12,959 nucleotides of DNA from the NCBI GenBank assembly GCA_003024985.2, contig PXIH01S0022471.1; one strand, written 5' to 3'. The notes under the pieces are model-generated. The model was not told where the DNA came from, did not search any database, and saw only the letters and a list, made by a program, of their open reading frames with translations. This DNA comes from Euperipatoides rowelli. Taxonomy: Eukaryota; Onychophora; Udeonychophora; Euonychophora; Peripatopsidae. Positions 6,961 through 12,959 of this stretch are shown piece by piece (position 1 is the stretch's first letter; each line of letters starts with the position of its first letter). The translations under genes and the position numbers were made by a program.

Positions 6961-9075
6961 TCATGGATCACCAAAGATTTCTATCTTGAGCTCTTCTTTT
7001 TTAATACAGAGAATTTTTCTGATATCCCAGTTCTTAAGGTCATCCAACCATTCTCTTATTGGTCTTCCTCTTCTTTTTTCCCTTTCTGTCAATCCCTCAA
7101 TTGCTGTTACTAGTCTAATTCCTGCAGAACCTCTCAAAACTTCCCCAGCATATTTACTTTTCCTTGCTTCATCCACACTTCCTCATTTCTGATCATATCT
7201 GTCCATTTTATTTTCAACATTCTTCTTGCACACCAGATATTAAAAGCATTGATCTTCTAAGTCTTTGGTTAAAGTCCAAGTCTCACATCCATATAAGAAA
7301 ACTGACCAAACATAGCATTTTAACATCTTCAATTTTAAATGTTTGTTAACGTCTCTAATTCAGTTCTTTTAGTTTCCAAAATGCAGATTTTGCCATTCCT
7401 ATTCTTGTTCGGATTTCTTTTGTGGTTCTTCCATCCTCTGTTATCAAGCTGCTCAAATATCTAAATTCCTTCAACTGTTCTACTATTTTCCCTTCCATTT
7501 CAATCTTGCATTGAATGTTTCCTTTGTTACCAATCACCAGTGTTTTTGTCTTTTCCTATATTGATTTTCAATCCATATTGTTTTCCAATTATATTAATCT
7601 TTAGCAATACTCTTTCCAGTTCGGCCTTATTTGCCGTGAGAATGGCAATGTCATCAGCACACCTTATTCTATTGAAGTTCATTCCTACTATTTTTATCCC
7701 TTCAATGTCATTTAGTGTTTCATTGATGATTTCTTCACTATATATGTTAAAAATGAGGGAGACCACAAACATCATTGTCTTATGCCACAGTTTGCTTCAA
7801 ACTAATCAGTGAACTATTATTTATCCTAATTGCTGTTGTTTGCCTTATACAGGTTGCTTAGAATTGTTAAATGCTTTCAATCAATTCTTATCTTCAATAT
7901 ATTTACCAGTTTTTTATAATCAACTCTGTCAAACGCTTTCTCAAAATTCACAAATCCAATGTACAATGTCTGATGATCTTTTAAACTTTTTTGTGCTATG
8001 GTGTTCAATTCCATCCCTAGTTCCTTTGTTGACTCTGAACCCATATTGGTCATCTGACAGATTTTCCTCGATTTTGCTTCTTATTCTTCTTAGAACAACT
8101 AATAATATTTTAGCTGCATATCTTATGATACCAATTGTTCTAAAATTGCTACAATCTAGACTAATACTTTTCTTAGGTATTAGAATCATTACTGATCTCT
8201 TAAAACTATCTGGAATTTCATCTGTCATAGATATATATATCATTCACTATGTTTGTAATAATTTCTAACACATTGTCATCCATCTTCTTCAAAAATTCTA
8301 TTGGTATGTTATCAATCCCACTTGCTTTTCCTGGCCTTATCTTTTTCATAGCTTCCAAAATTTCTACTTTTAAAATTGGCATTTCTTCATTGTTGTCAGA
8401 ATATTCCCATTCCTCCTTATTTTCATCTTTTTCATAAAGTTCCTTTCCATATTGCTTCCATTTTTCCACTATCTTTTTCAGTATATAGAAGTTTTTCATC
8501 TTTAACCTTGATCCATGCTGCTATTTACTTCTATCTTGTTGCAATTCCTTTACCATTCTGTGTAACATGCATGTGTCATGTCTTTGATCAACTTCTCAAT
8601 TTCTTTACATTTAACTTCATGCCATTTTTCTTTTTCTATCCTGCAACTTTTTCTAATTAAGGAATTTAATAATTTATATCTATCTCTATCATTCTGTCTC
8701 ACCTTTCTCCTTTCATCCATAAGTTTTAAAGTATCTTCAGTAATCCATGGATTTTTGCCTATTTTTTTTTGAAATCCGAATTTCTCTTTTGCTGTTTGAT
8801 GATTTATATCCTTAACTCTGTTCCATCTTTCATTAAGATTACCTTGTCTTATGCAAATGTCCTTTTTAAAATGTTCTCTTAGCTTTTCATTAAATAGAAC
8901 AACTTCCTTATCATCATTGAGTACTTCAACTATCCATCTTCTATTTTTGAAGTTCTTAATCTGACATTTTAAACTGATCTTTAGTCTGTAAACTACAGGG
9001 TTATGGTCTGATCCACAGTCAGCTCCTGGCATGGCTTTGCAGTTTTTAACAGTGTTTTTATATCTTTTCCTAAAC
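6961..9075 (-). pseudogene. Broken endonuclease/reverse transcriptase ORF of the RTE-like element
   Basis: Minus-strand blocks follow the family order through at least five frame changes. They are GADCGSDHNPVVYRL (endonuclease end with its SDH motif, about 8980-9030), a basic linker (8550-8980), IRPGKASGIDNIPIEFLKK (8290-8350), IPDSFKRSVMILIPKK (8170-8225), LSDDQYGFRVNKGTRDGI (8010-8060), FVNFEKAFDRVDY (motif A, 7905-7945), IRCADDIAIL (motif C, 7645-7675), FRYLSSLITEDGR (7430-7465), SVFLYGCETWTLTK (7265-7310), IWCARRMLKIKWTD (7200-7240) and RRGRPIREWLDDLKNW (7015-7070). Motif A has Asn where the first catalytic Asp is expected. Motif C reads CADD instead of YADD, keeping both Asp. Motif B, around 7770-7800, is barely recognisable. 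The stop is at 6961-6963. The enzyme would copy element RNA at a nicked target; this copy cannot. Confidence 0.85.
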
Positions 9076-9133
9076 AGACTTAAAGAATTCTACACCTCCT
9101 ATTTAGACTTAAAAAATTCTACACCTCCTAAAA
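9076..9133. repeat. Two tandem 29-bp copies at the 5' break of the RTE-like element
   Basis: Copies at 9076-9104 and 9105-9133 share AGACTTAAA(G/A)AATTCTACACCTCCTA with very few differences. The recognisable endonuclease frame (RKRYKNTVKNCKAM) fades at this point, so the duplication sits at or very near the truncation junction. Confidence 0.8.
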
Positions 9134-9367
9134 GAATTGGAAAATGGAGAAGATTAATTCACATATTGGTACTTATTACTGTGAAGGAATCAATGCCTTG
9201 TTAGAGGCAGGCAATGAATCAGAAACAACCAATCTACAACAACAAATTAAAGAAAAATCAAAACAAATAACACTAATGATATAGGATAAAAATAAACTAG
9301 AACATTTAATTGAAGACAAAAAAAAGTTTTTATGTAAGTTGTATGCATATATTTTATAATGATATGT

Positions 9368-9398
9368 GACCTGCTTAGGGAAAAGGTACCCTAAGTGT
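9368..9398 (+). repeat. Left terminal inverted repeat of the 616-bp element
   Basis: Contains AGGGAAAAGGTACCCTAAG and matches 9954-9983 in inverted orientation. The GGTACC core is itself palindromic. Confidence 0.75.
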
Positions 9399-9581
9399 GC
9401 ACAGTTAGTTTTGAGCTCTGCCTTAAAACAGTCAGAGGTAATTTTTTACACTTTTTTTAACTTGAGCCAATCAGATTGCTTGTCTCTTCCTCTTTTGAAA
9501 GATACTAGAACCAACCTGCAACTCAATTAAATAAATCTACAATTTGTCATAAAAAAAGAGGTACAGTATGTCAAAGTTTCA

Positions 9582-9599
9582 AAAAGGTACCCTAAGTGT
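9582..9599 (+). repeat. Internal third copy of the terminal motif
   Basis: AAAAGGTACCCTAAGTGT is identical to 9381-9398 in the left terminal repeat, 201 bases downstream in the same orientation. It could be a remnant of a nested copy or a sub-terminal repeat. Confidence 0.75.
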
Positions 9600-9953
9600 T
9601 TACAATCATTTTTTATTACAAAATAAATGCAATTGTTTTTTTTTTTGCAACATTCAATGTTTTTATAAAATTGATAATAATACTATTGATATTTTCTATT
9701 ATAATAGGCATATAAGCAAATGGACTCATTTTGAAAAACTACTTTCAATTAAAATATTTTTAAGATAGAAAGTAAAATTATTGTTTGTCAAACTTTAAAC
9801 GTATCTATCTCAAAACTTTGATTTTTCTTCCTTATTTGATTTTTAACTTTAACATCCAAATCGGTAATAGATAGAATGATGCAATTTTTTTCTTATGTTT
9901 CCTTGTTCTTTTTTTCTATCTAATACAATTAAAATCTAATTTTTCGACTTTAT

Positions 9954-9983
9954 ACACTATGGTACCTTTTCCCTCAACAGGTC
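9954..9983 (-). repeat. Right terminal inverted repeat of the 616-bp element
   Basis: ACACTATGGTACCTTTTCCC followed by TCAACAGGTC is the inverted counterpart of 9368-9398, with one gap and a few mismatches. Confidence 0.75.
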
Positions 9984-10149
9984 TCAAATGTTTTCATATA
10001 TTTTTGTTATTAATGTATTTTCCCCCTCATTTATTTAAAATGTTTTTTCTTTTTTTTAAGAATATATAAAACCATTTGATGAAGTACTTCCATCATCATC
10101 ATCGCCCATCACCCCTAATTCAATTATCATCATTCTAATTTACCCTTTC

Positions 10150-10250
10150 CTCTAAATCCTATATCCCTACAATCTTCTACCTTAACCCTAGAACTTTTTA
10201 CCGTAATCCCAGAAACTTCTACCATAGCCTCAGAATCTTCATCCATCACC
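10150..10250. repeat. Degenerate 20-22 bp minisatellite-like tract
   Basis: Units begin CTTCTACC, CTTTTTACC and CTTCTACC and end in CTAGAA, CCAGAAA and TCAGAAT: 10174-10193, 10194-10215 and 10216-10236. A partial unit follows, and a looser one comes before (10150-10173). The strand is strongly pyrimidine-biased. There is no coding-like frame. It lies just downstream of a (CAT)4 run at 10091-10102. Confidence 0.55.
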
Positions 10251-10539
10251 ATCTCTTATTCCGCCACCCATAAGCAAATAATGTAATTATGTATTTAAAT
10301 GTTATAAAAGTTTGTAAAAATACCCTGAAATTCCCGGAGATTTATTTTATGGGGATTACTAAATCAATTAAAAAAAAAAAAAAAGAATATTAAACCCCTC
10401 ATTTAAAAAAATCTAATTAGCAAAGCAAAAAAATTAAAATCTATGGAATGATTTTTTTTTATTATTTAGTCACATAATATCCCCCTCCCAAGTAAAAATT
10501 AAATTTTAAATTCCAACCCCCTCATACTAAGAAATGAGT

Positions 10540-11045
10540 TTTTCCCAAAACCAGGAATAGTTTTTTAAATCATATGATTGGTTTCACCCAAAACCAGAAA
10601 TACTTTTTTGATCAAATGACAGATTACTGAAATAAAAAATCCAATCATTTCATCGCTGTTCATAAAAAAGGAATGCGCTACAACAAATTTGGATATTAAA
10701 CATAAGAGAAAAAACATGTTGTAGTCCTTACAACAAAAGTTATACAGAAACAAGTGAAAATTCTGAATTGAATCCATATTATTCTGTACTGGGAAATAAT
10801 ATTTCACACAACAAATTTATTCTATGCTAGAAAATAACACTTCATCTACCCACTAAGATACAAAATTTTTAAATAATGGAATATACCACTAATATTACCC
10901 CACCACTAAAAGAAGCAATAAACCAATGAGAAATAATACGATGGATTTAAACAATCTGAAAACTGGGAATAAATTTTCTCTTATCCAAATAGGGAAAGTT
11001 TTCACATTCAAATAAACTCCAACACAGGAATGTTTTCCCCACATA
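10540..11045. repeat. Weak repeat tract with CC(A/T)GGGAATANTTTT-like units
   Basis: CCCAAAACCAGGAATAGTTTTTT (10544 on) and CCCAAAACCAGAAATACTTTTTT (10587 on) are 43 bases apart and clearly related. Looser copies are ACTGGGAAATAATATTTCAC (about 10788), CTAGAAAATAACACTTCA (about 10827), ACTGGGAATAAATTTTC (10962), ATAGGGAAAGTTTTCAC (about 10988) and ACAGGAATGTTTTCCCC (about 11024). The outer copies could be chance matches in AT-rich DNA. No gene is seen here. Confidence 0.35.
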
Positions 11046-11907
11046 AAAAAAAAAACATATACCATAGGGAAAGAACTGAGATGTAAAATGGAACTATCTT
11101 ATTTTTTCATGTGTAACAGAAACTATAAATCATTTTGAATTCATGAGTTCCATTCACTAAAACCTTTTTATTTTGATTTGATTTATATCCAAATGGAACA
11201 TTATCTAGCCTTAACTTCACAACAATACAAATATAAAGCTAAATGCCTACTATCAAAAACAATAAAGGACATTTTTCAATTATGGCAATGAAAGAAGTAG
11301 GGTTTATAGCTGCTAATACTATTGAATTTGGTTGTTATGTGAACTTATACATAGATTTCCCCTCATTACATTATCTTTATTATTTTGACAAGAATATTTA
11401 TTCTAAAATTAGAGATGCAGACTGCTGGACAATTATTATTTATGTTCCGTACTCCATTATAATACATTAGATAAAGTGAATTTAACATATAAAGACTTTA
11501 AATTAAATATGAATGGAATGTAAAAATTAAGGTCTATATTTTATCTAGTGAATGCAACTCTCAAATGTCTTTGGGAAATACATAAAGATTCATTAATTTC
11601 ATTTTTTATTAGTTCTTAAAAAAAAAAACATTACTCCTACAATGAAGTGGGTTTATTCCAGCACTTTTAGTGGGAATTATACCTTTGATTAGCAGCCTTA
11701 TTGCAGGCATATAAAAAATAGAGAAAATGCATCTCGCACATGACAATGAATTGAATTGTGCTTGATATAAAATACAAAAAATATGTACTCTTTGATATTG
11801 ATATTTCTACAATAATGAGTAAAATAATCAAAAAATTAAATAATAAGTGTAAAACAAATGACAAACATATAACAAAATATTTCCAAAAATATTAATCTAG
11901 TTGTTCA
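11046..11907. other. AT-rich interval without a supported gene
   Basis: It holds a 75-codon plus-strand open frame (11243-11470) and a 65-codon minus-strand frame (11667-11864). Neither shows a known motif, and frames of this length are expected by chance. The right part may be the decayed downstream portion of the relict frame starting at 11908, since that frame loses its protein-like composition past 11905-11907. Confidence 0.4.
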
Positions 11908-12713
11908 GATGTCTTGAAATTCAATATCAGGAAGTGACATGAGAGATTGAAACATATTTAGAATCTTTAGGTGTACATGGTTCCACCAATCAATTCATTT
12001 TAAAACAATATGGTAATATTAGGAGGAGGGGGAGAAGGATGGTAATAGATTTTTACTAATCTCATCATATTTGGATGTAGTTGGTATCTTTGATTTTGGG
12101 CAAATAGCTTTTACAACTGCATATGAATCAGGAAGCCCAGGAACTTTATGCATCTTCTGATCTAAAGAAGAAAAATCAACTTCTAGGCTTGATTCACCTT
12201 CAGAGTTACCACTAGGAAACTAGAAAATTGGCATACAGGGTTTGTTGAAAATAATCTTCTCTGACTCGGTGCTCCAGGAACAGCGAACCAAGCTGTTCGC
12301 TGGTTCGAATCCGGGGAATTCCACCTCGGATTAGACTTTGTACAAGAATACTTTTTTTCAATGAATATTGATTTTGTAAATAATTGTACATAATAAGAAT
12401 CTTCTGATGTGATGATTGATTGTGTCCACATTATCATATGCAGCAACAATAGATTTTAAGGACAGAGGACCATTTCTTTTTTCAGCTTGTATCGTCATTA
12501 TGATCAGCTGATAAAGTCCATTAATCCCAAATAATGCATCTCATTGATAGTTTTCCTAGTTCAAGAGTACATAGAAATTGCTAGATAGAGCTGAATTAGA
12601 GGTTCCAACAATCTTTTATTCAAACTGTCAAGCCTTTTGGTTATCCTTTGCTCGTATTCAATACAATAAGTTTGCTGATTGTCAAAGCTGGTTGCATTTG
12701 GTCTTGTTTTTTT
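11908..12713 (-). pseudogene. Unidentified relict coding sequence (about 270 codons, one frameshift, several stops)
   Basis: Three minus-strand stretches have protein-like composition unlike the surrounding DNA. Segment 1 (12564-12713) includes NATSFDNQQTYCIEYEQRI then TKRLDSLNKRLLEPLIQLYL, a probably helical, charged segment, ending at TGA 12561-12563. After a frame change near 12541 comes segment 2 (12361-12540), with ALFGINGLYQLIIMTIQAEK, RNGPLSLKSIVAAYDNVDTI and NHHIRRF. Segment 3 (12022-12219) includes SGNSEGESSLEVDFSSLDQK, MHKVPGLPDSYAVVKAICPK and KYDEISKNLLPSFSPSS. It stays in frame with segment 2, and the same frame runs on past TAA (12019-12021) and TGA (11995-11997) to FQSLMSLPDIEFQDI at 11908. 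A 633-base frame in such AT-rich DNA should hit many more stops than the five or six here. I do not recognise the family. It may be a decayed intronless gene copy or unknown element, or exons of a live gene with an intron near 12220-12390; a splice-acceptor-like TTTTCTAGTTTCCTAG ends at 12212. Confidence 0.5.
12282..12312 (+). other. tRNA-like remnant: hairpin plus B box (possible SINE piece)
   Basis: GGTTCGAATCC at 12302-12312 matches the RNA polymerase III B-box consensus at every position. AGCGAAC (12282-12288) and GTTCGCT (12295-12301) form a perfect 7-bp stem with a 6-base loop just before it. An A box is not convincing (weak GGTGCTCCAGG at 12268-12278), and the flanks do not pair into an acceptor stem, so this is not an intact tRNA gene. 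A decayed tRNA-derived SINE is the likeliest reading; chance within the relict coding frame is the alternative. Confidence 0.35.
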
Positions 12714-12734
12714 CTATGTCTGTGGTACTATATA

Positions 12735-12959
12735 GAAATTGAAATTGAAATTGAAAATAGACTTTATTGACTTAAGAAAATAAATTATTGTGCAAAGTGT
12801 GATAAAATGATAACAAACACTACAAAATAACAAGAAATATTACAGTATATACAAATACAAAACAATACAAAACATATCTACAGAATACAAACAACATAGT
12901 AACTGCATTGTAAAAACACAAATAATTCCCAAACAAGCCATAATTATTAACAAATCATA
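12735..12959 (-). mobile_element. 3' end of a non-LTR retrotransposon with (AATTTC)3 tail
   Basis: On the minus strand an AT-rich untranslated stretch enters the window at 12959 and reads GTCAATAAAGTCTATTTTC before ending in three AATTTC units (12735-12752 on the plus strand as GAAATT). A polyadenylation-type hexamer followed directly by a short tandem tail is the usual 3' end of Jockey/CR1-type LINEs, which lack a long poly-A tail. No coding part of the element lies inside the window, so the clade is not determined. The end falls only about 20 bases before the relict coding frame opens at 12713, so the insertion may have cut that older sequence. Confidence 0.6.
12763..12768 (-). promoter_or_regulatory. 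Polyadenylation signal of the LINE 3' end
   Basis: TTTATT on the plus strand is AATAAA on the minus strand, 11 bases before the (AATTTC)3 tail, the usual position for a retrotransposon 3' end. Confidence 0.5.

Larger units (their letters stand above)
6918..9075 (-). mobile_element. 5'-truncated RTE/BovB-like non-LTR retrotransposon
   Basis: Read on the minus strand, the fragment runs from the end of the endonuclease domain (about 9075) through reverse transcriptase to a short 3' untranslated end. It stops after a GC-rich stem-loop and four ATG repeats (6918-6929). RTE-clade elements typically lack a poly-A tail and end in short tandem repeats such as these. The element lacks most of its endonuclease and everything upstream, as expected for 5' truncation during target-primed reverse transcription. 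A 29-bp tandem duplication (9076-9133) begins right at the break. I see no clear target-site duplication. Confidence 0.85.
9368..9983. mobile_element. Unclassified non-autonomous element with terminal inverted repeats (616 bp)
   Basis: The left end GACCTGCTTAGGGAAAAGG continues TACCCTAAGTGT (9368-9398). The right end, read on the minus strand from 9983, is GACCTGTTGAGGGAAAAGG then TACCATAGTGT (to 9954). The arms match over about 30 bases, with 3 mismatches in the first 23. A third copy of AAAAGGTACCCTAAGTGT lies inside at 9582-9599 in the left-end orientation. The interior is AT-rich and has no transposase; the one 66-codon frame is a chance reading. No convincing target duplication is visible at the proposed ends, so the superfamily is open and the true ends may differ by a few bases. 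Confidence 0.65.

Noticed and set aside
7540-8268. Plus-strand open frames of 90 and 142 codons
   Set aside because: They lie antisense to the reverse transcriptase relic; the long frames are a shadow of minus-strand coding history.
10081-10112. (CAT)4 at 10091-10102 as a second RTE-type 3' tail
   Set aside because: The sequence on its right lacks the stem-loop or any reverse-transcriptase motif, and short CAT runs are common.
11243-11470. 75-codon plus-strand frame
   Set aside because: No motif, no recognisable neighbours or splice context, and the length is expected by chance in a window of this size.
12240-12330. Intact tRNA gene
   Set aside because: The B box is perfect, but the A box is weak and no acceptor stem pairs, so at most a remnant.
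1-12959. CRISPR array, bacterial operon or phage-defence system
   Set aside because: There is no spacer-repeat pattern, no ribosome-binding sites and no compact gene order. LINE, mariner and hAT features indicate an animal genome. The tandem repeats found lack unique spacers of constant length.

Overview
This window looks like non-coding, transposon-rich DNA from an animal genome, most likely an invertebrate and possibly an arthropod. It is about 70% A+T, full of poly-A and poly-T runs, and has no operon structure or ribosome-binding sites. No intact host gene is visible. Every recognisable protein signal is a broken relic. The organism call rests on the mix of elements: a mariner-type transposase with a DUF4817-type N-terminus, an RTE/BovB-like retrotransposon, a second LINE with CR1-type C-terminal motifs, and a hAT-like miniature element. 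It is an inference, not a species identification.

Layout from left to right. Bases 1-200 carry short motifs (GATGATGTCA, TGCATTNTGGGT) that recur near 5.1-5.5 kb and 6.5 kb. Bases 429-982 (+) hold a decayed 3' piece of a LINE reverse-transcriptase ORF. Bases 1481-3311 are a mariner-type DNA transposon of about 1.45 kb with a dead transposase (1690-2724, -). Its right terminal inverted repeat is split by a 371-bp hAT-like miniature element (2925-3295) with a perfect 8-bp target duplication, GTCACGGG. That small element contains its own 55-64 bp tandem repeat and a C16 run. Bases 3314-5097 show no gene, apart from a 24-bp palindrome at 3646-3669 and one N at 3915.

Bases 5098-5550 are a degenerate 151-bp tandem array containing a 44-bp near-perfect palindrome (5145-5188). 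Bases 5551-6900 hold further short degenerate repeats. Bases 6918-9075 (-) are a 5'-truncated RTE-like retrotransposon ending in a small GC-rich stem-loop and an (ATG)4 tail. Bases 9368-9983 are an unclassified 616-bp element with about 30-bp terminal inverted repeats and a third internal copy of the terminal motif. Bases 10150-11050 contain two degenerate minisatellite-like tracts.

Bases 11908-12713 (-) are the least explained part. They form a relict reading frame of about 270 codons with protein-like composition, a few stops and one frameshift, and I cannot assign it to a family. A tRNA-like B box (12302-12312) lies within it. The window closes with the 3' end of another LINE on the minus strand (12735-12959), which has an AATAAA signal and a (AATTTC)3 tail.

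The parts do not work together as a pathway. The window records successive insertions: mariner first, the hAT-like element inside it later, and LINE fragments around them.
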